DNA of 64,000 nucleotides. Source: Bradyrhizobium jicamae. GTDB lineage: Bacteria > Pseudomonadota > Alphaproteobacteria > Rhizobiales > Xanthobacteraceae. The stretch spans positions 239,175 to 303,174 of the forward strand of contig NZ_JAFCJX010000009.1 in NCBI RefSeq assembly GCF_018130695.1. Reading direction: 5' to 3'. The notes under the pieces were generated by a model. The model was given only the letters and a program-made list of their open reading frames with translations, was not told the origin of the DNA and did not search any database. The translations under genes and the position numbers were made by a program. Shown one piece after another: positions 1 through 8,629 of the stretch (within the stretch, counting starts at the first letter, position 1; every line of letters starts with the position of its first letter).

Positions 1-34
1 CGAGCTCGCCAAGCGCTTCGAGGATCACTACTGA
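1..34 (+). CDS. rpoA: RNA polymerase subunit alpha, C-terminal end (partial)
   Basis: The first bases read in frame as ELAKRFEDHY followed by TGA at 32-34. This is a typical C-terminus of alphaproteobacterial RpoA, and the next gene is rplQ, which follows rpoA in the conserved alpha operon. Only eleven codons are in the window, so the identification depends on both the ending and the neighbour. The roughly 115 bases between this stop and rplQ hold no gene. Confidence 0.8.
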   Translation, partial: ELAKRFEDHY

Positions 35-148
35 GTTGCGTGATGGCCGGCTTGTCCGGCCGTCATGTTTTAACGGGCGAACGCAGGTAGCCCACCTGAG
101 CAACATGTCCGACGAACCGTCGCGGCAGTCAAAGTAAGGAATACAGAA

Positions 149-565
149 ATGCGTCACGGCAAGGTTCATCGGAAGCTCAACCGCACCGCCGAGCATCGGC
201 GTGCGATGTTCGCCAACATGGCGGCAGCCCTGATCAAGCACGAGCAGATCGTCACCACGCTGCCGAAGGCCAAGGAGCTGCGTCCGATCGTCGAGAAGCT
301 CGTCACCCTCGGCAAGAAGGGCGGTCTCGCCCTGCGCCGCCAGGCGATCTCGGAGCTGCGCGACGTCGACCAGGTCAAGAAGCTGTTCGACACGCTGGCC
401 ACCCGCTACAAGGACCGCCAGGGCGGCTACACCCGCATCATCAAGGCCGGCTTCCGCTACGGCGACAACGCGGCGATGGCCGTGATCGAGTTCGTCGACC
501 GCGACGTCGACGCCAAGGGCCAGGACTCCGGTCCGGTCCAGGAGAAGGAAGCCGAGGCGGCGTAA
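149..565 (+). CDS. rplQ: 50S ribosomal protein L17
   Basis: L17 of the large ribosomal subunit, sitting near the peptide exit tunnel. The 138-residue product begins [20 protein letters not shown], the strongly conserved L17 start, and contains the [17 protein letters not shown] stretch of the family. The N-terminal ~120 residues are the L17 core; the last ~20 residues are a Glu/Gln-rich tail of the kind seen in alphaproteobacteria. An AAGGA Shine-Dalgarno element lies about 10 bases upstream. It is the last gene of the rpsM-rpsK-rpoA-rplQ cluster and is followed by a strong terminator. Confidence 0.98.
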   Translation: MRHGKVHRKLNRTAEHRRAMFANMAAALIKHEQIVTTLPKAKELRPIVEKLVTLGKKGGLALRRQAISELRDVDQVKKLFDTLATRYKDRQGGYTRIIKAGFRYGDNAAMAVIEFVDRDVDAKGQDSGPVQEKEAEAA

Positions 566-589
566 GCCTCAGCGGATAAGAGTTTCGAA

Positions 590-617
590 AGCGGCGCCTT
601 TTGGGCGCCGCTTTTTT
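590..617 (+). terminator. Rho-independent terminator of the rpoA-rplQ operon
   Basis: A perfect 9-bp stem (AGCGGCGCC with GGCGCCGCT) with a 5-base loop is followed by a run of T. It starts 25 bases after the rplQ stop, as expected for the end of the ribosomal protein operon. Confidence 0.92.
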
Positions 618-688
618 GTATGGCGCGTCGAATTCTCATGCCGCGCACGATCATTTTTTCAAATGCGATTTTTGCCCGGGAGGCTTCA

Positions 689-1525
689 ATGAGGATTGTG
701 CTGGGGATCGCGCTCGCATTGCTGATGTCGCCGGCGGCCAGCGAGACGCTGGTCGAGCGCGGCGCTTATCTCGTGGGTAGCGTCATGGTCTGCCACAACT
801 GCCACACCCCGCGCGGTCCGCAAGGTTTCGATATGTCGCGCGCGCTGTCGGGCGGCCAGACCTTCGACGAGCCCGCCTTCAAGGTCACCGGCTCCAACAT
901 CACCCCGGACAAGGACACCGGCATCGGCAAATGGAGCGACGCCGAGCTCAAGCACTTCCTGGTCAGCGGCGTCAGGCCCGATAGCACAAAGGTCGCGCCG
1001 ATCATGCCGACCGGGTTCTACACCGTGCTCACCGCACGCGATCTCGACGCGCTGGTGGCCTATCTGCGCTCGGTGCCGGCCGTGCCTCATGAGGTGCCGG
1101 CGCCGGAATACCGGATTGCGCTGAAGCCGGAGGTGCCGACCTATGCCGGCAAGCAGGCGAGTGAGGCTGAGCTGGCCGACAAGCTCGCGCGCGGCCGCTA
1201 TCTCCTGACCATCGCGCATTGCCTGGAATGTCACACGCCGGAAGGCCCGTCCGCCGTGCACGACTTCGCCAAGGCGAGCGGCAAGGGCGGCCGCACCTTC
1301 AAGGGGCCATGGGGCGAATCCAGGTCTCCGAACATCACCTCGCATGCGCAGTCCGGCATTGGTGCGTGGAGCGACGACGAGATCAAGCGCGCCATCACGC
1401 AAGGCGTCGCGCGCGACGGCCACAAGATGAAGCCGCCGATGGCGTATGCGGGCTATGCGACCATGAGCCCGCAGGATCTGGACGCGCTCGTCGCCTTCGT
1501 CCGGACGCTGCCGCCGCGCGAATAG
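689..1525 (+). CDS. diheme cytochrome c, exported
   Basis: Periplasmic electron-transfer protein of 278 residues with two class I cytochrome c domains. The haem-binding motifs are CHNCH (residues about 35-39) and CLECH (about 178-182), each followed by TP as in the cytochrome c subunits of alcohol and aldehyde dehydrogenases. The start at 689 is chosen because it gives a clear signal peptide (MRIVLGIALALLMSPAAS) and is preceded by GGGAGG; an upstream in-frame ATG at 620 would add 23 residues without sense. No dehydrogenase subunit lies next to it, so its electron donor cannot be inferred. The gene stands alone between the rplQ terminator and a repeat. Confidence 0.88.
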   Translation: MRIVLGIALALLMSPAASETLVERGAYLVGSVMVCHNCHTPRGPQGFDMSRALSGGQTFDEPAFKVTGSNITPDKDTGIGKWSDAELKHFLVSGVRPDSTKVAPIMPTGFYTVLTARDLDALVAYLRSVPAVPHEVPAPEYRIALKPEVPTYAGKQASEAELADKLARGRYLLTIAHCLECHTPEGPSAVHDFAKASGKGGRTFKGPWGESRSPNITSHAQSGIGAWSDDEIKRAITQGVARDGHKMKPPMAYAGYATMSPQDLDALVAFVRTLPPRE

Positions 1526-1542
1526 CGGCCATGCGGAACCTG

Positions 1543-1672
1543 GAGCATGATCCGGAAAAGTGTGAAGCGGTTTTCCCTCGCGACAAACGCCGAAGGCGTT
1601 TGCGCGGAGATCATGCTCAAACAAAGAGCTAAAGCGCGATGACGAATTCAACCCAATCTCATCGCGCTTTTT
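1543..1672. repeat. intergenic palindromic repeat, family with GTGTGAAGCGGTTTTCC core
   Basis: About 130 bases carrying the motif GTGTGAAGCGGTTTTCC and ending in a perfect 12-bp stem (AAAGCGCGATGA at 1631-1642 with its complement at 1659-1670). A second, partly degenerate copy lies at 12069-12158. It may fold into RNA and act as a terminator for the upstream cytochrome gene, but no function is proven. Confidence 0.8.
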
Positions 1673-1750
1673 GCCTCACGCATCGGTGAGGGCGGTTGAA
1701 GCTCTTTGTGCAGCGCACGATATCTCTGTCAGCAACCACGGAGATCACAC

Positions 1751-2539
1751 ATGAACATCGACCTGTCCGGAAAGACGGCGCTCGTCACCGGCTCGACCGC
1801 CGGCATCGGTCACGCCATCGCCAAGGGCCTCGCCGAGTCAGGGGCGAGCGTCGTGATCAATGGCCGCGGCCAGGACAAGGTCGATGCGGCCGTGAGCAAG
1901 CTGGAAGGGACGGGGGCCAAGATCCGCGGCATCGCCGCCGACGTCTCGACCGCGTCCGGCTGCAAGGCGCTGGTATCAGCGCTGCCGGAGGTCGACATCC
2001 TCATCAACAACGCCGGCATCTTCGAGCCGAAGGAGTTCTTCGACATCCCCGACGAGGACTGGAGCCGCTTCTACGAGGTCAATGTGATGAGCGGCGTGCG
2101 GCTGTCGCGCGCGTATCTCAAGGGCATGCTCAAGCGCAATTGGGGCCGCATCGTCTTCATCTCCTCGGAGTCCGGGCTCAACATTCCCGTCGAGATGATT
2201 CACTACGGCATGACCAAGACCGCCCAGCTCTCGGTCGCGCGCGGGCTGGCGCAGCTCACCCGCGGCACCGGCGTCACCGTCAATTCCGTGCTGCCGGGAC
2301 CGACCATGTCGGAAGGCGTCGAGACCTTCGTGAGGGATCTTGCGAAGCAGAACGGCCAGTCGGTCGATGAGGCCGCCGCCAATTTCGTCAGGCAGCATCG
2401 CCCGAGCTCGCTGATCCAGCGCTTCGCCAGCGTCGAGGAGATCGCCAACATGGTGGTTTATGTTGCCTCGAAGGAGGCATCAGTGACCAACGGCGCGGCC
2501 TTGCGCGCCGAGGGCGGCATCGTCAACACCATCGCTTGA
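1751..2539 (+). CDS. short-chain dehydrogenase/reductase
   Basis: Classical SDR oxidoreductase of 262 residues, NAD(P)-dependent. The Rossmann motif TGSTAGIG is at residues 10-17, NNAG near residue 83, and the catalytic YxxxK pair is Tyr152-Lys156 (YGMTK) with the Ser a few residues before. The start at 1751 follows GGAGATCAC and begins MNIDLSGKTALVTG, standard for the family; an upstream TGT-containing extension is not needed. The substrate cannot be read from sequence. Its TGA lies 8 bases before the DUF1330 gene, so the two are probably cotranscribed. Confidence 0.92.
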   Translation: MNIDLSGKTALVTGSTAGIGHAIAKGLAESGASVVINGRGQDKVDAAVSKLEGTGAKIRGIAADVSTASGCKALVSALPEVDILINNAGIFEPKEFFDIPDEDWSRFYEVNVMSGVRLSRAYLKGMLKRNWGRIVFISSESGLNIPVEMIHYGMTKTAQLSVARGLAQLTRGTGVTVNSVLPGPTMSEGVETFVRDLAKQNGQSVDEAAANFVRQHRPSSLIQRFASVEEIANMVVYVASKEASVTNGAALRAEGGIVNTIA

Positions 2540-2547
2540 GCACGCAC

Positions 2548-2844
2548 ATGACAGCCTATGTGATTTCCGAAGTCGAGATGCGTGACCCCGACGGTTTCGA
2601 GGCCTATCGCACGCTCGCCGCAAAGACCATCGCGCAATTTGGCGGCCGCTATCTCGTCCGCGGCGGCAAGGCCGAGCTCGCCGAAGGCAATTTGCCGCCC
2701 AAATCCATCGTGATCGTCGAATTCCCCACCATGGCGCGGCTGAAGGAATGGTATGCTTCGCCGGAATACGCCGAGGCGTTGAAGATCCGCGCAGACGCGC
2801 TGGAGCGGCGGCTGGTGTTCGTCGAGGGTGTGGAACAAACTTAG
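2548..2844 (+). CDS. DUF1330 family protein
   Basis: Small cytosolic protein of 98 residues of the DUF1330 family (dimeric alpha-beta barrel fold). It starts MTAYVISEVEMRDPDGFEAY and has the family's conserved FGGRYLVRGG stretch; the C-terminal ERRLVFVEG segment is also typical. A TTG at 2536 overlapping the SDR stop would add four residues and is possible. Function is unknown; the fold is shared with monooxygenases and stress proteins. The last 48 coding bases recur almost unchanged downstream of the next gene (4230-4277). Confidence 0.85.
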   Translation: MTAYVISEVEMRDPDGFEAYRTLAAKTIAQFGGRYLVRGGKAELAEGNLPPKSIVIVEFPTMARLKEWYASPEYAEALKIRADALERRLVFVEGVEQT

Positions 2845-2877
2845 CTGATCTGCTCGCTGGCCGCTTCAATTCGCGGC

Positions 2878-4227
2878 GTGATCGGTATAGACCGCGTTAT
2901 GGTTATAGTCCGGTCTATCCGCAACAGGCGGCGGTTGAGGATCACGTCTGCGCGGTGGCAACGGCGGGCCATCTTCCTGCTGGGTGGGATCGTGGTTGGC
3001 GCCGCGGCCGTGGGGCTCGCGCTGCTCGCCGACCTCGCCCAGGAGGCGTTCAGGCTGCTGCTCGCAAAGTGGCGTTACGCCGCGCTGCTGGTGACGCCGC
3101 TCGGCTTCCTGCTGTCGGCGTTCCTCACCATGCGGCTGTTTCCGGGAGCTCAGGGCAGCGGCATTCCGCAAGCCATCGCCGCGCGCCATCTTGACGATCA
3201 GACGGCGCGGGAACGGCTCGTGTCCCTGCGCATTGCCGTCGGGAAAATTCTCCTCACTCTGTTCGGCCTGTTGTGCGGCGGCTCCGTCGGGCGGGAAGGG
3301 CCGACCGTTCAGGTCGGCGCATCCGTGATGTTCGCGCTCGGGCGCGTCTCGCCGCGCCGCCAGCCCGGATTGATCCTGGCCGGCGCGGCGGCCGGTGTCG
3401 CCGCGGCCTTCAACACGCCGCTGGCGGGAATCGTGTTCGGCATCGAGGAGATGAGTCGTGCCTTCGAGACGCGCACCAGCAGCCTGATCATCGCCGCGGT
3501 CATCGCGGCCGGCCTGACGTCACTGGCGCTGATGGGCAACTACACCTATTTCGGCAGCAGCGCGATGTCGCTGGCCCGCGGCCTCGATTGGCTGGCGGTT
3601 CCCGTTTGCGGCGTGGTCGGAGGCGTTGCAGGGGGGGTGTTCAGCCGTATCGTGATCACGATGGCGCGCGGCCTGCCCAACCCCGTCGGCCGTGCGATCA
3701 AGGCGCATCCCTTGTGGTTTGCACTGGCGTGCGGGCTTGCGGTTGCGATCTGCGGTCTGATCTCCGGCGATACGATCTACGGCACCGGCTATGCGCAGGT
3801 GAAGGAAGCGCTTGATCACGGCACGCCGCTGCCGCAGGATTTCGGCGTGCTCAAGCTGCTGGCGACCGCGTTTGCGGCGATCAGCGGCATACCCGGCGGC
3901 ATCTTTTCGCCGTCGCTGGCCGTCGGCGCCGGCCTGGGCAGCAACGTCGCAGTGCTTTTCCACGATGCGCCGATCGGTGCGATCTTGCTGCTCGGCATGG
4001 TCTCTTATTTCGCCGGCGTCGTGCAGGCGCCGATCACGGCCTTCGTGATCGTCACCGAGATGACCGACAATCATGCCATGGTGGTGCCGCTGATGGCCGC
4101 GGCGCTGATCGCCCATTTCGTTTCGCGGATGATCTGCGAGGAGGGGATCTATCACGCGCTCGCCAAGGGTTTTGTCGAGCGGGCGGCGCGTCCGCCGGAG
4201 GCGGCAGCTTCGCCCGCGTCGCGGTGA
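2878..4227 (+). CDS. ClC-family chloride channel/proton antiporter
   Basis: Inner-membrane ClC protein of 449 residues with many hydrophobic helices. The three anion-pathway signatures are present: GSGIPQ (about 93-98), GREGP (about 138-142, with the gating Glu at 140) and GGIFSPSLAVGA near 341. The pair Glu190-Glu191 in FGIEEM lies where E. coli ClC-ec1 has its internal proton glutamate, which suggests a H+/Cl- exchanger rather than a passive channel. No CBS domain follows. The start is uncertain (GTG 2878, ATG 2899 or TTG 2935). The gene sits between two copies of the DUF1330 3' end. Confidence 0.92.
   Translation: MIGIDRVMVIVRSIRNRRRLRITSARWQRRAIFLLGGIVVGAAAVGLALLADLAQEAFRLLLAKWRYAALLVTPLGFLLSAFLTMRLFPGAQGSGIPQAIAARHLDDQTARERLVSLRIAVGKILLTLFGLLCGGSVGREGPTVQVGASVMFALGRVSPRRQPGLILAGAAAGVAAAFNTPLAGIVFGIEEMSRAFETRTSSLIIAAVIAAGLTSLALMGNYTYFGSSAMSLARGLDWLAVPVCGVVGGVAGGVFSRIVITMARGLPNPVGRAIKAHPLWFALACGLAVAICGLISGDTIYGTGYAQVKEALDHGTPLPQDFGVLKLLATAFAAISGIPGGIFSPSLAVGAGLGSNVAVLFHDAPIGAILLLGMVSYFAGVVQAPITAFVIVTEMTDNHAMVVPLMAAALIAHFVSRMICEEGIYHALAKGFVERAARPPEAAASPASR
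2887..2918. promoter_or_regulatory. inverted repeat at the 5' end of the ClC gene
   Basis: ATAGACC (2887-2893) and GGTCTAT (2912-2918) form 7-bp arms separated by 18 bases. The repeat lies inside the coding region if translation begins at the GTG at 2878, which makes a downstream start (ATG 2899 or TTG 2935, both in frame) or an operator overlapping the start conceivable. No binding protein is suggested. Confidence 0.3.
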
Positions 4228-4229
4228 CG

Positions 4230-4277
4230 ATCCGCGCTGACGCGCTGGAGCGGCGGCTGGTGTTTGTCGAGGGCGTG
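4230..4277 (+). pseudogene. remnant of a DUF1330 gene (3' end only)
   Basis: These 48 bases match 2785-2832, the last part of the intact DUF1330 gene, at 45 of 48 positions. All three differences (GCA/GCT, TTC/TTT, GGT/GGC) are synonymous in the DUF1330 frame. The fragment begins three bases after the ClC stop and has no start of its own. It looks like the tail of a second DUF1330 gene left after a deletion or insertion. Confidence 0.75.
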
Positions 4278-4399
4278 CCGGGGAAGGTCTTTCTGACGCA
4301 ACGAAGGCACTTCGGGCGGCCGCGCAGGCGAAGTAGCTGTGTCTTGCTGGATGACGAGGAGCGCCTTGCGCAGGGCGCTCCTCGCGCTGGTCACGCCGA

Positions 4400-5383
4400 C
4401 TACTCCTCCTTGATCCCCGCCTTCTGCGCGACGTCCTTCATGTCAGCAGTTTCCTTGGTGATCGCACCGGTCCAGTCGCTGTAGCGCATGAAGCCAGGCT
4501 CGAAGCCGACCTTGGTGAAGCGCTCGATGACGGCGGGATTGTTGATGGTCTCCTCCAGCGTCGCCGTCAGCCTGTCGCGCACGGCGGATGGTAGCCCCTT
4601 CGGCGTGACCACGGCGCCCCAGGAGGCGAAGTCGATGGGATAGCCGAGTTCTGTCAGCGTCGGCACGTCGGGCAGGAGCGGCGTGCGCTTGGAGGAGAAG
4701 ACCGCGAGCACGCGGACGGTGCCGGCCTCGAGCTGCGGCTTGGCGGCGATCACGGTGTCGACATGATACTGGATGTGCTTGCCGATCAGGTCGTTCATCG
4801 CCGGCGCGCTGCCCTTGTAGGGCAGGTGGACCATCTTGATCCCCGCACTCGACTTGAACAGCTCGCCCGCAAAGTGCGAGACGGTCGCCACGCCAAAGGA
4901 CGCGAGCGACAATTTATCCGGATTTGCCCTGGCTTCGGCGATCAGCGCGGCAAGGTCCTTGACCGGGTTGTCCTTGTAGGTGACGAGCACCAGCGTGATT
5001 TTGCCGACTTGTCCGATCGGCTCGAAATCCTTGGCCGCATCGTAAGGCACGCTCTCCTTCACCGCCGCCGGCAGAGTGAAGGTCGAATTCGAGCTGAAGA
5101 ACAGGGTATAGCCGTCGGGCGCAGCGCGTGCGACTTCCTTGCCCGCGATCGTGGTGCCGCCGCCGGGGCGGTTCATGATGACCACGGGCTTGCCGAGCCG
5201 GCTCTCGAGCTCGCCGCCGATGATGCGGGCCACGACGTCGGAGGCGCCTCCCGGCGGAAACGGCACGACCAGTTGCAGTGATTTCTCGGGATAGCCGTCA
5301 GCAAGCGCGAGCGAGGTGCAGCCCATCAACCCGGCGGCCGCACAGGCAGCCGCCGAGATCGTTCTCTTCATCCAGATGTTCAT
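4400..5383 (-). CDS. Bug/TctC-family periplasmic solute-binding protein
   Basis: Binding protein of 327 residues of the Bug (TctC) family, which captures carboxylates or similar small solutes in the periplasm. The signal sequence runs to about residue 29 (LALADG), with a Cys at 22 (LMGCTS) that could be a lipid site. Family signatures follow: YPEKSLQLVVPFPPGG near residue 31, RPGGGTTIAGKEVARAAPDGYT, and HLPYKGSAPAMNDL. No TctA/TctB membrane partners are adjacent, as is common for the many orphan Bug proteins of proteobacteria. The ligand is unknown. Confidence 0.92.
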   Translation of the reverse strand: MNIWMKRTISAAACAAAGLMGCTSLALADGYPEKSLQLVVPFPPGGASDVVARIIGGELESRLGKPVVIMNRPGGGTTIAGKEVARAAPDGYTLFFSSNSTFTLPAAVKESVPYDAAKDFEPIGQVGKITLVLVTYKDNPVKDLAALIAEARANPDKLSLASFGVATVSHFAGELFKSSAGIKMVHLPYKGSAPAMNDLIGKHIQYHVDTVIAAKPQLEAGTVRVLAVFSSKRTPLLPDVPTLTELGYPIDFASWGAVVTPKGLPSAVRDRLTATLEETINNPAVIERFTKVGFEPGFMRYSDWTGAITKETADMKDVAQKAGIKEE

Positions 5384-5480
5384 TCAATCCTGTCCCTGTA
5401 ATTCCCCGAGGCGGGGTCAACCGGCCCGGGGAACCTAACAGAGACGTTTGGTCGTTTGAAAGCGACCGGATGCCGCGAAG

Positions 5481-6494
5481 CTACCAGCCTTCCAGCACGA
5501 TCTTGCCGCGTGACTTGCCGCTCTCCAGCAGCGCATGCGCGCGCTTCAGGTTCGCAGCATTGATCGTGCCAAAGGTCTGGTCCAGCGTGGTGCGCAGCAC
5601 GCCCTTGTCGATGAGGTCGGCGACGTCGTTGAGCAGATGATGCTGCGCAATCATGTCAGGCGTCTGGAACGAGGAGCGCGTGAACATCGATTCCCAGTGC
5701 ACCGAAATGGCCTTGCCCTTGAACACGCTCATGGTGAATTCAGCGGGATCGTCGATCAGTCCGAACTTGCCCTGCGGCGCCATGAACTCGGCGATGCCCT
5801 TGTAGTGCTGCTCGGTGTAGGTGAGGCTGGCGACGAGGTCGACCGGCGGCAGCTTCAGTTTCTCGATCTGCTCGTTCATCGGCTTGCCGTGATCGATCAC
5901 CGCATGCGCGCCAAGATCGAGGCACCATTTTTGCGATTCCGGCCGCGTCGCGGTCGCAACCACGGTGAGGCCGGTGAGGCGTCGCGCCAGCTGAATCAGG
6001 ATCGAGCCGACCCCGCCGGCACCGCCCGTGATCAGCAGCGTGCGCGGATCGACGCTCTTGCCGGGAACGGCGCCGAGCCGATCGAACAGCAATTCCCAGG
6101 CGGTGATCGAGGTCAGCGGCAGCGCCGCGGCCTGCGCGAACGAGAGTGATTTCGGCTTGGCACCGACGATGCGCTCATCGACCAGATGAAATTCGGAGTT
6201 GGTGCCGGGGCGCAGGATCGAGCCGGCGTAGAACACTTCATCGCCCGGCTTGAACAGCGAAACGTCGGGGCCGACCGCGTCGACCACGCCGGCCGCATCG
6301 TAGCCGAGGATCTTGTGCTCGCCTGCGGGCGGCGCGGCGCGCTTGCGGACCTTGTAGTCGACCGGATTGGCCGAGATCGCCTTCACCGCGACACGGATGT
6401 CGCGCCCCTTCGGCTCCGGCTTTGCAATTTCGAAATCGACGAGTGCGTCGGCTGCCTCGATCGGCAGCGACTGTTTGTATCCGACGGCCTTCAT
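5481..6494 (-). CDS. zinc-binding-type alcohol dehydrogenase / quinone oxidoreductase
   Basis: Medium-chain reductase of 337 residues, of the ZADH/QOR branch that usually reduces quinones or enones with NADPH. The N-terminal GroES-like domain has AISANPVDYKVRKR and the LGYDAAGVV stretch; the nucleotide-binding domain carries GGAGGVGSILIQLA near residue 165. The zinc ligands of true alcohol dehydrogenases are not evident, consistent with a zinc-free reductase. It is divergent from a HxlR regulator 130 bases away, a common pairing in which the regulator senses quinones or electrophiles. Confidence 0.9.
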   Translation of the reverse strand: MKAVGYKQSLPIEAADALVDFEIAKPEPKGRDIRVAVKAISANPVDYKVRKRAAPPAGEHKILGYDAAGVVDAVGPDVSLFKPGDEVFYAGSILRPGTNSEFHLVDERIVGAKPKSLSFAQAAALPLTSITAWELLFDRLGAVPGKSVDPRTLLITGGAGGVGSILIQLARRLTGLTVVATATRPESQKWCLDLGAHAVIDHGKPMNEQIEKLKLPPVDLVASLTYTEQHYKGIAEFMAPQGKFGLIDDPAEFTMSVFKGKAISVHWESMFTRSSFQTPDMIAQHHLLNDVADLIDKGVLRTTLDQTFGTINAANLKRAHALLESGKSRGKIVLEGW

Positions 6495-6574
6495 GCCCGG
6501 TCTCCATGTGTGGCGGCAATCGCCTGCCGCTTAACTGTCGCGCTGGCGCCGAATTGGCAAGTACTGTAAAAAGA

Positions 6575-6587
6575 GGGACCTAGTCCC
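6575..6587. promoter_or_regulatory. inverted repeat in the ADH-HxlR divergent promoter region
   Basis: GGGAC-CTA-GTCCC lies between the two divergent starts, with an AT-rich GTACTGTAAAAAG just before it. HxlR/YodB-type regulators bind short dyads in such positions. The site is short, so it is only a candidate operator for the adjacent HxlR protein. Confidence 0.35.
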
Positions 6588-6626
6588 CGTTTGGATACTA
6601 ATGGGAAAAATCCTGGGAAAATCATC

Positions 6627-7007
6627 GTGAAGCGGAAGAATTTCGCCCGCCGGCCGGGCTGCGCGGTCGAGGCGGCGCTCGATCTGATCGACGGCAAATG
6701 GAAGGGCGTGATCCTGTTTCATCTGCAGGCCGGCACCCAGCGCTTCGGCGAGCTGCGCCGGCGGATGCCCGGCATCACCCAGCGCATGCTGACCAAGCAG
6801 CTGCGTGCGCTCGAGGACGACAGGCTCGTGATCCGTAAGGTCTATGCCGAGGTGCCGCCGCGGGTCGAATACACGCTGTCCGAGCTCGGCGAGAGCCTGC
6901 GGCCGGTGATCGATATTTTGAAAGCCTGGGGCGAGAGCCATCAGCAGTCGCTGTCGTGCGCGCCCGCGCCCGAAGTGGTGGTGAAGAAGGCGAAGCGCGC
7001 AGCGTAA
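6627..7007 (+). CDS. HxlR-family winged-helix transcriptional regulator
   Basis: DNA-binding regulator of 126 residues. The HxlR signature is clear: PGCAVEAALDLIDGKWK with the single conserved Cys near the N-terminus, then FGELRRRMPGITQRMLTKQL for the recognition helix and YTLSELGESL. The conserved Cys is the thiol switch in quinone-sensing relatives such as YodB. A GTG start is preferred because GGGAAAA lies 9 bases upstream; a TTG at 6591 would add 12 residues. Probably represses the divergent reductase gene and itself. Confidence 0.9.
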   Translation: MKRKNFARRPGCAVEAALDLIDGKWKGVILFHLQAGTQRFGELRRRMPGITQRMLTKQLRALEDDRLVIRKVYAEVPPRVEYTLSELGESLRPVIDILKAWGESHQQSLSCAPAPEVVVKKAKRAA

Positions 7008-7219
7008 TCGTTTCACCTCTCCCCGATGGAAAAGGTAGTCAAACTCAGAACGCGAACTGCGTGCTGGCATGATGGTCATCATAGAACTTTGACGGGCCGG
7101 TTCAACGGGACGTGAGGACGGCCGGCGAGGGGCATTTTGGGCGCCATATATTGGCCGGACCGCCCTTCAATTGCCGTGCGAACGCGCCTATATTCCGGCG
7201 TTTTCCGCGAGAGGTAAGA

Positions 7220-8629
7220 ATGCTTCGATCGATCCGCCTTGCTGCAATTCCTGTGCTCTGCACGCTCATCCACATCGGCAGCGTTTGCCTTGCGCTGGCG
7301 CAGGACCGGCGCGTGCCGTCCTCGGCGGCCGAACTGCGGCTGTCCTATGCGCCGATCGTGCAGCGCGTGCAGCCGGCGGTCGTCAATGTCTACGCCGCCA
7401 AGGTGGTGCAGAACCGCAATCCGCTGCTGGACGATCCGATCTTCCGCCGCTTCTTCGGCGTGCCCGGCCAGCAGCCCGAGCAGATGCAGCGCTCGCTCGG
7501 CTCCGGCGTGATGGTCGATGCCTCCGGCCTCGTCGTCACCAACGTCCACGTCATCGAAGGCGCCGACCAGGTCAAGGTGTCGCTGTCCGACAAGCGTGAG
7601 TTCGAGGCGGAGATCGTGCTGAAGGACAGCCGCACCGATCTCGCGGTGCTGCGCCTGAAGGACACCAAGGAGAAATTTCCGACGCTCGACTTCGCCAATT
7701 CCGACGAGCTCCTGGTCGGCGACGTCGTGCTCGCGATCGGCAATCCCTTCGGCGTCGGCCAGACCGTGACGCACGGCATCATCTCGGCACTGGCGCGCAC
7801 CCAGGTCGGCATCACCGACTACCAGTTCTTCATCCAGACCGATGCCGCGATCAATCCCGGCAATTCCGGCGGCGCGCTGGTCGACATGACCGGCCGGCTT
7901 GCGGGGATCAACACCGCGATCTATTCGCGCTCCGGCGGCTCGCAGGGCATCGGCTTTGCGATCCCTGCCAACATGGTCCGTGTCGTCGTCGCCTCCGCCA
8001 AGGGTGGTGGCAAGGCGGTGAAGCGGCCGTGGCTCGGTGCGCGCCTGCAGGCGGTGACGCCCGACATCGCCGAAACGCTCGGGTTGAAGACGCCGACCGG
8101 CGCGCTGGTCGCCAACGTGTCGCCGAACAGCCCCGGGGCCAAGGCGGGGCTGAAGCTGTCCGACCTGATCGTCGGGATCGACGGCCAGGCCATCGATGAT
8201 CCCAACGCCTTCGACTATCGCTTCGCCACGCGCCCGCTCGGCGGCACTGCGCAGATCGACGTGCAGCGCGGCGGCAAGAGCGTGAAGCTGACCGTTCCGC
8301 TGGAGACCGCGCCGGACAATGATCGCGACGAGATCGTGCTGACCGCGCGCTCGCCGTTCCAGGGCGCCCGGGTCGCCAACATCTCGCCGGCGCTCGCCGA
8401 CGAGCTGCATCTCGATGCCGGCACCGAGGGCGTCGTGGTGACCGATCTCGCCGGTGACGGCACTGCAGCCAATGTCGGCTTCCAGAAGGGCGACATCATC
8501 CTCGCCGTCAACAACCAGAAGATCGCGCGCACCAGTGATCTCGACAGAGCGACCAAGGCGGGCTCCCGGATCTGGCGCATCACCGTGGTGCGCGGCGGCC
8601 AGCAGATCAACGTGACGCTCGGCGGATGA
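7220..8629 (+). CDS. DegQ/HtrA-type periplasmic serine protease
   Basis: Trypsin-like protease of 469 residues with two PDZ domains, acting on misfolded periplasmic proteins. The signal peptide spans about residues 1-27 (ending LALAQ). The catalytic triad is His110 (NVHVIEG), Asp140 (SRTDLAV) and Ser216 (NPGNSGGAL). PDZ1 covers about 275-365 and PDZ2 about 375-465. The start is set by GAGAGG before ATG 7220 and by the signal sequence. The stop overlaps the start of rarA by four bases, so the two genes are translationally coupled. Confidence 0.95.
   Translation: MLRSIRLAAIPVLCTLIHIGSVCLALAQDRRVPSSAAELRLSYAPIVQRVQPAVVNVYAAKVVQNRNPLLDDPIFRRFFGVPGQQPEQMQRSLGSGVMVDASGLVVTNVHVIEGADQVKVSLSDKREFEAEIVLKDSRTDLAVLRLKDTKEKFPTLDFANSDELLVGDVVLAIGNPFGVGQTVTHGIISALARTQVGITDYQFFIQTDAAINPGNSGGALVDMTGRLAGINTAIYSRSGGSQGIGFAIPANMVRVVVASAKGGGKAVKRPWLGARLQAVTPDIAETLGLKTPTGALVANVSPNSPGAKAGLKLSDLIVGIDGQAIDDPNAFDYRFATRPLGGTAQIDVQRGGKSVKLTVPLETAPDNDRDEIVLTARSPFQGARVANISPALADELHLDAGTEGVVVTDLAGDGTAANVGFQKGDIILAVNNQKIARTSDLDRATKAGSRIWRITVVRGGQQINVTLGG

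Noticed and set aside
620..688. Upstream ATG for the diheme cytochrome
   Set aside because: It starts three bases after the rplQ terminator T-run and would place 23 non-signal residues before a good signal peptide.
5430..5456. GGAAC...CGTT resembling an EcfG promoter
   Set aside because: It points to the right, between two genes on the minus strand, with spacing of 18, and no plus-strand gene follows.
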